This document shows, piece by piece, positions 33,002 to 42,299 of a DNA stretch of 54,213 nucleotides. The DNA comes from Guillardia theta CCMP2712. Taxonomy: Eukaryota; Cryptophyceae; Pyrenomonadales; Geminigeraceae. Within the stretch, counting starts at the first letter, position 1. Every line of letters begins with the position of its first letter. Location: positions 64,105 to 118,317 of the forward strand of contig NW_005434600.1 of assembly GCF_000315625.1 (NCBI RefSeq), given 5' to 3'. A program made the position numbers and the translations under genes. The notes under the pieces are model-generated. The model had not been told where the DNA came from. It worked only from the letters and a program-made list of their open reading frames with translations, and did no database searches.

Positions 33002-33385
33002 GGAGACATGGGGTGGGAGTTTTAGGTAGCAGGACGCCAGTCCTACCATATGACAACTTACCGGATGAGATTGCTCGAACCTCTTTCATGTCAAGAAAAA
33101 TACGTCACAGAAGATTCAAATCGGATCGGGAGGAGGAGAGGGAGCGTTGGAATTCTCCTCCTCTCTGCTGTAAGGGGAGATGAAAGTAGGTAGGGACGAG
33201 ATAGTTGGCTGGGTGAAAATCCTTGAGGGAGGGAGGGAGGGAGGGAGGGAGGGAGGGAGGGAGGGAGGGAGGGAGGGAGGGAGGGAGAGGAGGGGAGGAA
33301 AGGCAGAAACGACAAGGGAAGGAGAAGGAACGTGGAGGAGGGGAGGAACGAGAGGAGGAGGGTAGTGGAGGGGAAGTCAAATAGC
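33002..33385. other. Convergent intergenic region with (GGGA)n
   Basis: This lies between the stop of the LRR-PIN gene and the stop of the Trk-type transporter. A (GGGA)n array of about 15 units occupies about 33225-33286, followed by purine-rich DNA. Both 3' UTRs are expected here. No other gene. Confidence 0.7.
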
Positions 33386-35990
33386 TCAGGGGGTCCGAGG
33401 CTCCTGCGGCGGCTTGCCCGGGTTCTGCTTACCATTTTGCTGGGCATCACTTCGGAGGGTGCGGCGGAGGATTTCAAGGGAGGACCTGGCGCGGACGGGG
33501 ACGTCGAGAGAAGCAGCACGGCGGGTGACCCCCTGCCTTCCCTCCTCCTCGTCGAAGTAGTGGAAGACTCGACTGAAGAACTGGTCCGTCTCAACAAGCT
33601 CATGCGCCTGGATCTGCTTGCCAGTTTCCTCCCGCGTGCTCGAGGGATCCCAGATCGAGTTCCATGCAAGGCCAACCAGGGCCAACAGCCCTCGGCCCCT
33701 GCCCCTGCTCGCGCTCCTGCCCCTGCCAACGTCCTCCTCCATGTGGAAGTGCGAAGAAGAGTCCAGATCGGAGGACTTGGCGCGTCGCACCCGCAAAGTT
33801 CTCTCCCCAGCTGCCTCTCCTGCCGAGTGTATGGACGGGTCAGAAACCCACTGCTGCGCCACGTCCTCTAGCTTGACCGGCTCCTCCTGCTGGAGCCGCG
33901 CTGGAGTCTGCATGCCCTGTAGGGGTCTCGAGACTGGGGAGAGGGGCATTTCTACGTCTCCCTCCTGCTCCTCCAGGGTGTCTAGACTGCTCGACATGGT
34001 GCGACGGGGGGCCATGCCGGCATGCCGGGGATAGTCAAGGCTCTTGATCCCATCCTTCCTCGGGATAGGAGGCTGCTCGTCGCCGCTGCTGCTCCTCTCC
34101 TCCTGGGCGGCCAGCCAGAGGTTTCGCTCCATCTCAAAGCTCTCTGTGTCCCTCCCCTCGATCCCCTCCTCTCCTCCCTCCTCCCCTTCACTCGGCATCC
34201 TCCGCTTGCTGAAGGCGGTAGGAGAGGAGAAACGGCTGAAGCTGAAGCGCGAGAGCACTCCCAGCTCCTCCTGGCGGGGCAGGTCGATACTCTCCGCCCT
34301 CACCTCATCCGGCCCGTCTGCTATCGGGTGGGCGCTGTAGAGGGGAAGGAGGTCCACAACATCCTCCCCAGCCTCCATCTTCGCGATGATCAGCTGACGT
34401 CGGAGCCTCGTGTGCTTGAAGTTGAGGACCATGTCAGTGTGGGTAGGGAGCGCCCTGTGCTTGCCCAGCAGCATCGCCCCCATGATGATGAGCTTTCCCA
34501 GCGTCGACATGGCTCCAGACAGGCTGTACGTCCTGCCTGCAATTCCAAACGAGAGCCCGACGTTTCCGTAGGCTGAGATGAGCTCGAAGAGGAGGGGGAA
34601 AGGCGAGAGGACGGCGCCTTCCAGCGCGACACCCTTATCATGGATGAAGCAGAGGATGAGGAAGCCTGAGACCAGAAAGGAGAGGTGCCTGAACAGGTAC
34701 ATCGCATGGAACCTCCTCTTGGCATCGTCGACTGTGCGCAGCGTCGGCTTCCAGTGTCCGTCCTCGTCCAGGGTCTGCTCTGAGATGTACATCCTGCTGA
34801 CGAAGGGCGCAGCGGAGAGGTACATGAGAAAGATATACATGGCGGGCATGCCCTGGTTCAGGTTGTTGAGGTCGTAGATCTGCAGACCTGCCGATCTCGT
34901 GGAGATGGTCTGAAAGAAGCCTGCTCCAGCGATGACGTGCGTGCCATAGGAGGCGTCAAGATCCTTCCGGGGGAGCGAGGAGGAGAGGAAAGCAGCGTAC
35001 TGGATGATGTTGATGCCGAGGAGGATCAGGATCAGCACCCGGGTCTGCGTCTTGTCCAGCAGGTGTGTCGTCATCTAAAGGAGCAAGTCACATAACAGCA
35101 CAAACCCACAACCCAGCAACGCAACGACGACTTGTACCGTCCTCTTCTGCTCATACCTGACGAGGATGGTCAAGCGCGTAAGCTATCGCGTTCCTGTCCA
35201 GGTAGAGCCTGTTCGCAAACTTGTGGAAAAGCCTCAGCAGACCTCTGAGCATAACAGGGAACAGGTTGTTTCCAGCAAGGATCAGAAACGCCAGCCACAG
35301 GTAGGAGAGAGGCCAGTTGCGAAGCCCGTGAACGGAGTCAGAGGTCAGGGAGAGGCCGCAGTTGCAGAAGGCGCTAGAGACCATGAAGGCAGCGTACCAG
35401 ATGTTGCTGAAGCCTCGCTGCCGGAGCTCCTCGAGCCGAGGGAACGCGCTGATGATCCATAGGAAGATCCAGATGCCTCCGAAGAGGAAGACGAAGAGGT
35501 AGAAGATAATGACCAGCGCAACCATTCGTACTCCTCTGATCTGAGCACGACGCTCGCTGATCAGGTGGATCAGCTTCTGCGCCTCCGGCTTGTCGTTGGA
35601 CTCGTTGGTTGCCAGAAACTCCATCAAGCTCGGCTCGAGGCTGTGGAAAGCATGGATCCTGTAGATCATGGGGGGCAGGAGGAGAAAAACAATCCCTCCA
35701 AGGTTCATCAGGATGTAGAGCATAGCAAAGGTGGCACTTGAGATGTGCTGGGACCCAACTGTCGACAACCCTGAGCTTGTGTATGCTGAGACTGAGAGGA
35801 AGAGACAGTCAATGTACGGCAGCTTGTCAACAGCATAGATGATGATCGAGAACAGAAAGACCAGAAACAGGCAGTAGCACCAAACTGCTCGGTAGTAATT
35901 GAACTGTAGCATCTTCTGCTTTTCAGCCACCATCCTGTACGACGAGCGCGGCTGAACCTTGGGAGACTGGAAAATCTCGTCGCTCTGCAT
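33386..35990 (-). CDS. Trk/HKT-type potassium or sodium transporter
   Basis: Membrane cation transporter of the Trk/Ktr/HKT superfamily. Two exons: 35990-35157 and 35074-33386, joined across an 82-bp GT-AG intron in phase 0, giving 840 residues. The four membrane-pore-membrane repeats are visible by their P-loop filters: SAYTSSGLSTV, SSAFCNCGLSL, TISTRSAGLQI and SAYGNVGLSFG. All four filter positions have Gly, which in this family goes with K+ rather than Na+ selectivity. Hydrophobic segments include YCLFLVFLFSIIIYAV, FAMLYILMNLGGIVFLLL and VRMVALVIIFYLFVFLFGG. The last about 300 residues are hydrophilic, Arg/Ser/Glu-rich and without a recognised domain, longer than in bacterial TrkH. They are probably cytoplasmic and regulatory. 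The location, plasma membrane or an internal membrane, cannot be told. Start ATG 35990 leaves a 33-residue N-terminus before the first membrane segment. Confidence 0.85.
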
Positions 35991-37009
35991 GATTGACGGA
36001 TATGAGACAAACGAGCTATGTAGTTTCTAAAGTTATCGGGGAAATCCACTGCAAGATCCGAGATGTTTTGGATAAGGCCACATGAAAAGTATCCTTGAAG
36101 TACAATCGCAGTTGAGCTAAGTCGTACTTGATGCTGTCAACACAGCTTGCACCAATCAGCTACCATGGTTGAGAGGCATGATCCTGACACGATCTGGCAA
36201 GAAGCAGCAAGTCAGCGCAAGGTCTCGACGCATGATAGATGTTACACAGCACTCGGGCGTGTGCTCGCTGAAAAAGCAATCTACATCTGACCTCTTGATG
36301 ATAAACTACTTCTTTAATCTACTTCTGACCTCCTCAAGCTTACGGATAAAAGCAACATCTTGAGGAAGGAAGAAGGTTATGAGGTGGACAAGGAAAGCGA
36401 TGCGTGTTGCAAGGAAGACGTGCTCGAGGAGGGGGCGAGAGGAAGAAGTGGAAAACGAGGCTGAATGAGAGAGCGAGGAGGGCGAGGAGAGCGAGGAGAG
36501 CGAGGAGGGCGAGGAGGGCGAGGAGGGCGAGGAGAGCGAGGAGGGCGAGGAGAGCGAGGAGGGCGAGGAGAGCGAGGAGGGCGAGGAGGTCTTCGGGACG
36601 AAGAGTTTGAGTACAGCGGTCAATCGGAAACTTTCGAACTGCTGATCGGAGCTATCGGAGTTCAAAAATATCCACTACCCCATTGATCCATGCTGTCCCC
36701 AAACATTTTCTGTTCTTACACTACTTCCACTCGTGTTGTGTACCTTTCTTCCTTACAGCAACATCAGACGCGTCCCTCATTCCATTCATCGAATCTGTCA
36801 CCGTATGCCATCTTACTTCCCGCGGATGTCAACCAGCGTCCTATCCTCCTTCACTAGCGTCCTATCCTCCTTCACTCGTCAAGCTAACTTCTGCTCCTGC
36901 TCATCCTGCTCCTCCTCCACCTTCCTACACCCTCCTCCATCTTCTGCGCCTGTTCTTGCCGGCGCATGCTGTCTTTGCTCTTGCTGAATCCTCATTGCAT
37001 CCCCTCAAG
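35991..37009. other. Intergenic with 9-bp GAG-rich tandem repeat
   Basis: 36475-36592 is a tandem repeat of a 9-bp unit, GCGAGGAGR, about 13 copies. Its three-fold length keeps frames open on both strands (Gly/Arg/Ala or Ser/Pro runs), and I reject these as genes. TCCTATCCTCCTTCACT occurs twice at about 36839 and 36859. The rest is unique-looking and may contain the transporter promoter. Confidence 0.6.
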
Positions 37010-37290
37010 ATTGCTGGAGGGGTTATCGCCCCGGGGGCTGCTCTGACTACCCCGAAAGTCACAGTTAAAGTACCCGGTACTTTCAGTCTAGAAGGGGTGG
37101 TATTTATCCGGGGTAGTGGAGCAGTCCTCCAAACAAGGGTTGGTTATCATCGATTCAGGGTGGGTGGGGGGTATCTCTGTCTATCGAGGGAGGGGTATAA
37201 TTATGGTCTTTTTAGGCTATTAATGCATGGTAGGGTCATGAATTTTGGATCTCCAGTGATTCGAAGACAGGGGTAGGGTGGACATCAAGA
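37010..37290. repeat. G-strand-biased repeat patch
   Basis: Blocks GGAGGGGTTATC, GAAGGGGTGGTA, CCGGGGTAGTGG, AAGGGTTGG, GGTGGGTGGGGGGTATC, GGGAGGGGTATAA, GGTAGGGTC and AGGGGTAGGGTGG at short intervals. Same class as 12690-13090 and 46480-47000. The stretch 37290-37577 after it shows nothing recognisable. Confidence 0.7.
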
Positions 37291-37577
37291 ATCTGCAAGG
37301 GTCAATATAAAACTTAGTGACGTTTTTCGCTTGTTCCCCTGCTTGGGTTGGAGTAGCGGTTTTCGCTGCCTTCTTCCGTTTGCTACTATTATGTTGAGGC
37401 GGGTTTGTCGGGCTAGTCCTCGTTCTCGGTTTGCCTTTTGCTTTTCAGTCAATAAATGAGAGTTTTTTCCCTTCATGTCGCGCGATAGGAGCAAGAGGCT
37501 CCACATTGAAACAGCATAACAAAGAGCAGTAGCAAGAGAAACGAAGAAGCGTCACAAGGCCAAACAAAGTGAAGGCA

Positions 37578-37696
37578 AAGCAGGATAGGATGCGCAGTGA
37601 GGAGCAAGCGGGCGGTCAGGAGTCTCACGTCCTCGCAAGTAATCTCGCTGTCCACCCTCAAGCGGCCGTCTCAGTACCGTCAGCTCGGCATCAGGA
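37578..37696 (+). pseudogene. RWP-RK gene fragment (intron end plus start of exon 2)
   Basis: This copies the 3' half of the intron and the first codons of exon 2 of the neighbouring RWP-RK genes, but on the + strand. GGAGCAAGCGGGCGGTCAGG and GTCTCACGTCCTCGCA are followed by ATCTCGCTGTCCACCCTCAAG and CGTCAGCTCGGCATCAGG, as in exon 2. The splice acceptor is lost (GCAG|GGG has become GCAAGTA), a few bases are inserted around 37665-37675, and the sequence ends before the RWPY codons. It is a non-functional remnant of a fourth copy. Confidence 0.75.
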
Positions 37697-37776
37697 CAAT
37701 CTTCTTTCAGTTTGCTGATCAGTCTCTTTGCCGCAACTTGTAATTTTGAACCATTTGATCTCATCCTTCTACAGTT

Positions 37777-37977
37777 CCAGTACCAGCATCAGTCACTGGA
37801 GAACGTTCTTTACTAAAAGTTAAGTTAAAAATCAGTACGAGGACAATCAGGAGAGTCGAGAGGCTTGACCCTGACACTGTCGCACAGGCCAAACGGCGAG
37901 AAGAGAAAAGACAGCGAGAACCGTCAACCCTCATCCACTGCAAGACGATCCAGTACCAGTATCAGTACTGGAGGACG
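37777..37977. repeat. Insertion-like segment flanked by direct repeats
   Basis: Near-identical 28-29 bp direct repeats, starting CCAGTACCAG and ending CTGGAGAACG or CTGGAGGACG, lie at 37777-37805 and 37950-37977. The second contains the inverted pair CCAGTAC...GTACTGG. The interior includes 37808-37895, which is shared in inverse orientation with 18968-19083 and partly with 42221-42255. The arrangement resembles a small non-autonomous insertion, but no ends or transposase are identifiable. Confidence 0.5.
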
Positions 37978-37983
37978 ACCTCC

Positions 37984-38703
37984 TCATGCATCCTCCTGCC
38001 ATAGCTGTCTTCCTCCCCCCGACCCTCTCCAGATCACCTCGTCCTCGTCCCTCGACCGGATGTACCAGGCGACCCACGCCTCGCTCAGCCAGTCTCCGTG
38101 TCCGCGGCGCTGATCCGCGCTGTGTACAAGCTGTGGATCTGTAGCCTCCTGCTCGTCGTCGGCCTCGTCGTCTTCCTCGTCGTCGGCCTCCTCGTCATCC
38201 TCGTCTGCATCCTCCTCCTTCTTGGCTTGGCAGGCGACGGACTGATGCAGCTGTGCCGCCTGCTGCACCTCCCGCGCGTGCTCATGCGGCCGGTAGCCCT
38301 GGCGGGTGTAGGGCCAGCGCCTGATGCCGAGCTGACGGCAGACGGCCTTGAGGGTGGACAGCGAGATCCCCTGCGAGGACGTGAGACTCCTGACCGCCCG
38401 CTTGCTCCCCACTGCCTCTCTCCTCCAGCCTTGTCCTCTCTATGTATGTATGCAGGTGTATTTGTGTCTAGGCCATGCTTGACTATCTTTGTGTGAGCTA
38501 GTCAACCCCTTCTGACTTGCTACCTCCTCTTCTTGTTTGTATCGCTAGGGGCAGGTTACCAGGGCAGCGGCGGCGTCGTCTTGGCGGAGGTGGAAGAGGC
38601 GGGCGACCTGAGGGAGAGTGAAGGAGACGCGGTAGGGGCGGGGACGACGACTACGGCAAAAGCGGCGGGGAAAGGGAGAGCAGGGGGGGGAGAGAGAGGG
38701 CAT
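37984..38703 (-). CDS. RWP-RK domain protein, copy 1
   Basis: Two exons, 38703-38560 and 38370-37984, separated by a 189-bp GT-AG intron in phase 0; 176 residues. The join completes an RWP-RK domain: SFTLPQVARLFHLRQDDAAA then GISLSTLKAVCRQLGIRRWP and YTRQGY. The core RWPY is exact but the following RK is T-R. RWP-RK proteins are plant and protist DNA-binding regulators of nitrogen response and sexual or gametic programmes. An acidic run follows the domain (EEDADEDDEEADDEED), and then a C-terminal block SEAWVAWYIRSRDEDEVIW is shared with the other two copies. The start ATG 38703 is chosen because it matches the start of copy 3 (MPS...RRSRRP...). A duplicated promoter element lies 61 bp upstream. 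Divergent from copy 2. Confidence 0.8.
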
Positions 38704-38763
38704 GGAAGGTTCTTGCGAGCAAGTGAGAGACTGCAGGATCAGGAGACAGGAAGGGGTGCTCAG

Positions 38764-39039
38764 CGACTGGGAGGATGCTGAAAAGGAGTGCTTTCAGCAG
38801 GACTAAAAAAAAAACATAACTAAGGAGTAAGCTCGGCCGAGAGATATGACTAGGTAGTATCGTGACCTCAAACCGGCGCTGCTGAAACACAGCAACATTG
38901 ATCGCGGTATAGGCCTCGAGGGGACGACGACTACGACGAAAGCGAGGAGCCTCCGGGACTGGGGGAAAAAGAGACAAAGGAGCAAACTGGCCCCTGAGAC
39001 AAGATTGCCGCGACTGCGGGATGGAAAAGGAGTGTCTTC
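38764..39039. promoter_or_regulatory. Putative shared regulatory elements between RWP-RK copies 1 and 2
   Basis: Two copies of one element lie in the divergent space: 38764-38795 and 39011-39039. Both run CGACTG, a short spacer with GGATG, then the imperfect palindrome GAAAAGGAGTGCTTTC or GAAAAGGAGTGTCTTC. Further shared sequence follows (AGGACT, an A-run, then TAGGYAGTATCRTGACCTCAAA), so a unit of about 110-130 bp is duplicated. One copy is 61 bp upstream of copy 1. The other is 206 bp upstream of copy 2. Confidence 0.6.
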
Positions 39040-39244
39040 AAGAGGACTGCGATAGAAAAAAAGAGATAAAACTAGGCCGTATCATGACCTCAAACAACGT
39101 TGACGTGATGCTACACAGCAAAACGTGATCGCATCACGGGGAGGTGTCAGCATTGCCTAGCAATTCGTCCCCCTGTCATGCCAACGCCCCCCTACGCCTG
39201 CTTCATACTCCACACCCCCCCCTCCCCTGCCGAGCGTCCTCGCC

Positions 39245-39940
39245 ATGTCCTTGCCTACCGCCGCTGTCTCCATCACCGTCCGCCGCCCTCAAGGACCCTC
39301 CGCTCGCCTCTTGCGTGTCTCCTTCTCCTTCCACCAAGTCTCCTCCCTCTTCCACCTCCGCCAAGAAGAAGCCACTGCCTCCCTGGTAGCCCCTCCCGCC
39401 CCCCTCCTGCTTCTCCTCGCATGGCTATTGACCTTGACGCAGGGCATATCGCTGACGACGCTGAAGCAAGTCAGCCGGCGGCTGGGCATCAGGCGCTGGC
39501 CCTACACGCGCAAGGGCTACGAGGTCCACGCGGATGCCGTGGGGAGCCTGGAGGCGAGAGGACGAGCCACCCTGGAGGGGGGAGAGCGAGATCAGCCGCA
39601 CCAGCAGCAGCAGAAGGAGGATGCACAGGCGGCCAAGTCTCCTCACATGCACGAGAGCCTGATCGACGAGGCAGGGTTAGAGACGGACGAGCAGGACAGG
39701 GAGGAGGAGGACGAGGAGGCAGCGGCGAGGGCGATGCAGAGCTGGCATGATGAGAGCTACCGGGACTCCTCAGACTCCCAGCTGTCTTGCTGCGACAGCG
39801 TGCGAGTGAGCGAGGCGTGGCTGGCGTGGTACATGGCAAGCAGGAGCGAAGAGGAGGATCAAGTCGACGTGATCTGGCCGGGCCACGAGCTCCAGGAGCG
39901 GCTGAGCGGCATCGGCCGGTGCTGGACCTTGAGGAAGTAG
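39245..39940 (+). CDS. RWP-RK domain protein, copy 2
   Basis: Two exons, 39245-39385 and 39443-39940; 212 residues. The 57-bp intron is GT-AG, phase 0 and free of stops, so retaining it would insert 19 residues in the middle of the domain. Spliced, the domain reads VSFSFHQVSSLFHLRQEEAT then GISLTTLKQVSRRLGIRRWP and YTRKGYE. Compared with copies 1 and 3 the middle is longer, less acidic at first and His/Gln-rich. The C-terminal block SEAWLAWYMASRSEEED followed by DVIWPG is conserved. It is the most diverged copy and lies between the two near-identical ones in opposite orientation. It probably binds DNA, but its targets are unknown. ATG 39245 gives an N-terminus with VRRPQ like the other copies. 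Confidence 0.8.
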   Translation: MSLPTAAVSITVRRPQGPSARLLRVSFSFHQVSSLFHLRQEEATASLVAPPAPLLLLLAWLLTLTQGISLTTLKQVSRRLGIRRWPYTRKGYEVHADAVGSLEARGRATLEGGERDQPHQQQQKEDAQAAKSPHMHESLIDEAGLETDEQDREEEDEEAAARAMQSWHDESYRDSSDSQLSCCDSVRVSEAWLAWYMASRSEEEDQVDVIWPGHELQERLSGIGRCWTLRK

Positions 39941-40474
39941 CTGTATTGGACAAAGCAGAGCCATGCCTGAGGAGACGGTCAGATGGTGGTAGAGGAGGAG
40001 TCTCCGACTGTCTGTGGGGTAGGAGAGGTGAGGAGGACAGGAGGTGAAGGAGAAAGGCATGTACGGAGGCGTTAATAGGATATGAGATATAAACACCCCA
40101 ACTGCATGTCTATCAAGGTCAAGCAAGCAAGCATGGAAGATGTGCAATGATCCCTTTCTGCATCTACAGAGACATGTACACACTGAGTTTGTAATTGTAT
40201 TTGTGTTAAATACCACAACAACATCCTTTGTAATTGCAGTTGTGTTGGATTGCACAACAACACCCTCCTACCCCACAAATGCCCAATAGCGCCTGCTGTA
40301 TCGCCATCACCAGGCTCTCTGATACCACCGCAGGCTGCGAAGCATGGAGTGCCGGGCAGCCCCTCGTCATTGCGTACCCTGCAGGGCTCCGCGAGCTGTT
40401 GAGCTATGCCGTGCCGGACTAGAGTGCTGGCCTTGAAGGATCCGAGCTGAGGTCGTCCTCTTCCACCTACCTCC
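39941..40474. other. Convergent intergenic region of RWP-RK copies 2 and 3
   Basis: Both 3' UTRs should lie here. TTGTAATTG..TGTGTT..ATACCACAACAACA and TTGTAATTGCAGTTGTGTTG at about 40189-40262 form a short imperfect direct repeat. No additional coding region is convincing. Confidence 0.5.
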
Positions 40475-41159
40475 TCATGCATCCTCCTGCCATAGCTGCA
40501 CTCCTCCCCCCGACCCTCTCCAGATCACCTCGTCCTCGTCCCTCGACCGGATGTACCAGGCGACCCACGCCTCGCTCAGCCAGTCTCCGTGTCCGCGGCG
40601 CTGATCCGCGCTGTGTACAGGCTGCTGATCTGTGTCCTCGTCCTCGTCCTCGGCCTCGTCGTCTTCCTCGTCTGCAACCCCCTCCTGCTCGGCTTGGCAG
40701 GCGACGGACTGATGCAGCTGTGCCGCCTGCTGCACCTCCCGCGCGTGCGCATGCGGCCGGTAGCCCTGGCGGGTGTAGGGCCAGCGCCTGATGCCGAGCT
40801 GACGGCAGACGGCCTTGAGGGTGGACAGCGAGATCCCCTGCAAGGACGTGAGACTCCTGACCGCCCGCTTGCTCCCCACTGCCTCTCTCCTCCAGCCTTG
40901 TCCTCTCTATGTATGTATGGAGGTGTATTTGTGTCTAGGCCATGCTTGGCTGTCTGTGTGTGCTGGTCAACCCCTTCTTACTTCCTACTTCCTCTTCTTG
41001 TTTTTATCGCTAGGAGCAGCTTACCAGGGCAGCGGCGGCGTCGTCTTGGCGGAGGTGGAAGAGGCGGGCGACCTGAGGGAGAGTGAAGGAGACGCGGTAG
41101 GGTTGAGGACGACGACTACGGCGAGGGTCAGCGGAGGGGAGGAGAGGGGGGGAGGGCAT
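40475..41159 (-). CDS. RWP-RK domain protein, copy 3
   Basis: Two exons, 41159-41025 and 40837-40475, with a 187-bp intron in phase 0; 165 residues. It is nearly identical to copy 1 through the domain (SFTLPQVARLFHLRQDDAAA, GISLSTLKAVCRQLGIRRWP), the intron and the C-terminal SEAWVAWYIRSRDEDEVIW block. It differs mainly in length of the acidic middle and in the N-terminal 20 residues (MPSPPLLPSADPRRSRRP). High identity over the intron and flanks indicates recent duplication or gene conversion with copy 1. Two copies of the shared GAAAAG element lie 69 and 109 bp upstream. Confidence 0.8.
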
Positions 41160-41227
41160 GGAGACAATCGGTAGGCTCGTTAGAGGTGAGGGGCAGGGGA
41201 GTGCAAGGAGACAAGAAGGCGGGGGAG

Positions 41228-41300
41228 CGACTGGTATGAAGTAGAAAAGAAGTGTTTTGAAAAGGGTTGACTGGAAATGATGTCGAAAAGAAGTCTTTTC
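41228..41300. promoter_or_regulatory. Tandem regulatory elements upstream of RWP-RK copy 3
   Basis: Two tandem units, 41228-41259 and 41268-41300. Each has YGACTGG, then ATG within a short spacer, then GAAAAGAAGTGTTTTG or the perfect inverted repeat GAAAAG-AAGT-CTTTTC. They match the elements at 38764-38795 and 39011-39039. The near-palindromic core suggests a dimeric DNA-binding protein. Confidence 0.6.
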
Positions 41301-41329
41301 AGAAGGAGATCTTGATTTTTGTGTCCTCC

Positions 41330-42290
41330 GACGGGATCGCCGATGGCCGCCCGGCCACCCGCCGCCTCGGAGTCCGGGCGCTTAGTATATACTCCGACGG
41401 AGCTCCGACAAGATAGGCGGCCCGCGCCAGGCAGGTACGTTATGGGCAATGCGGCATCAAATTTCCAAATCCGCGGCATCAAATTTCGAAATCTGCAACT
41501 TGAACTTAGTAACTTAGTAAGTTTTAGGTACTGATTGTATCAGCAGATAGAGATGAGGACATGCCGTACGGTAGTACCGTACTCCGTACTTGGCGGGGGT
41601 CGCGGCGCGGCGGCCCGACCGCGGCCGCCGCACTGCGGCAACTTACCGTCAAACTTGCGGGCCGCCTCCCGAGTCCCGGCCGCGTCAGGGCCCGGGGTAC
41701 TACGGTACCGTACGCCGTACGCCGCCGGTAGTACTTGTACGGTCCCAGTACCGTCCGATCCGCCCGTGCCAGTGCTATAGACTCCGACTGAGCCTCAGGG
41801 CGGCGGGCACCGTCCTGGCACAGTGACCGTCGCCGCGGCGGGGCGGGCGGCCGCAGTCCGCAGTGCGGACTCCGGTGCCGCAGTGCGGCGCGGCATGCCC
41901 GGCCCGGCCATCCCGGCGGTCCGGGCATCCTGACGGCGATGCGGGCCCGGGCCCAGCCTCCGAGGCTCCGTCACCGTCACAGGCCCGGGACTGACTCGCC
42001 AGTGATGGACTGTCTGACTCTGTCGAAACTTCCGGGCGGCGGAGCCGACCGCAGCTCTGCACTCTCCGAGCCCGGCCCCGGCGCGGCCGCGGGCAGTGCC
42101 ACCGGACTGTCCGATCAGTATCCGATGATCATCGAGTCCGATCTCACAAGTGAAAGTTTACTTAATTAAGTTAGCATGACTCTGATTGCTGACAGTGATG
42201 CCGCCGCAGTGCGTTTACCGTACTCAAAGTTAAGTTAAAAATCAGTACAAGGACAAGGCTCGGATTGGGCCTGCCGAGGCGGGGATGAGG
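41330..42290. repeat. GC-rich degenerate repeat patch
   Basis: Dense CGGTAC/GTACCG motifs (CCGTACGGTAGTACCGTACTCC near 41566, GGTACCGTACGCCGTACG near 41702) in very GC-rich DNA with GGCCCGG and GGCGGCGG strings. It ends with CTCAAAGTTAAGTTAAAAAT and CAGTACAAGGACAA at 42222-42255, the same terminal sequence as the copies at 37808 and 18968. No coding region is visible. Confidence 0.7.
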
Positions 42291-42299
42291 CCCATAGGG

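Noticed and set aside
36306-36665. Ser-Pro repeat protein and its Arg-Ala mirror
   Set aside because: Both derive from a 9-bp tandem repeat, which stays open on either strand.
38098-38496. Val/Leu-rich membrane-like frames opposite RWP-RK copies 1 and 3
   Set aside because: Antisense shadows of acidic Asp/Glu codons. The - strand frames carry the RWP-RK domain.
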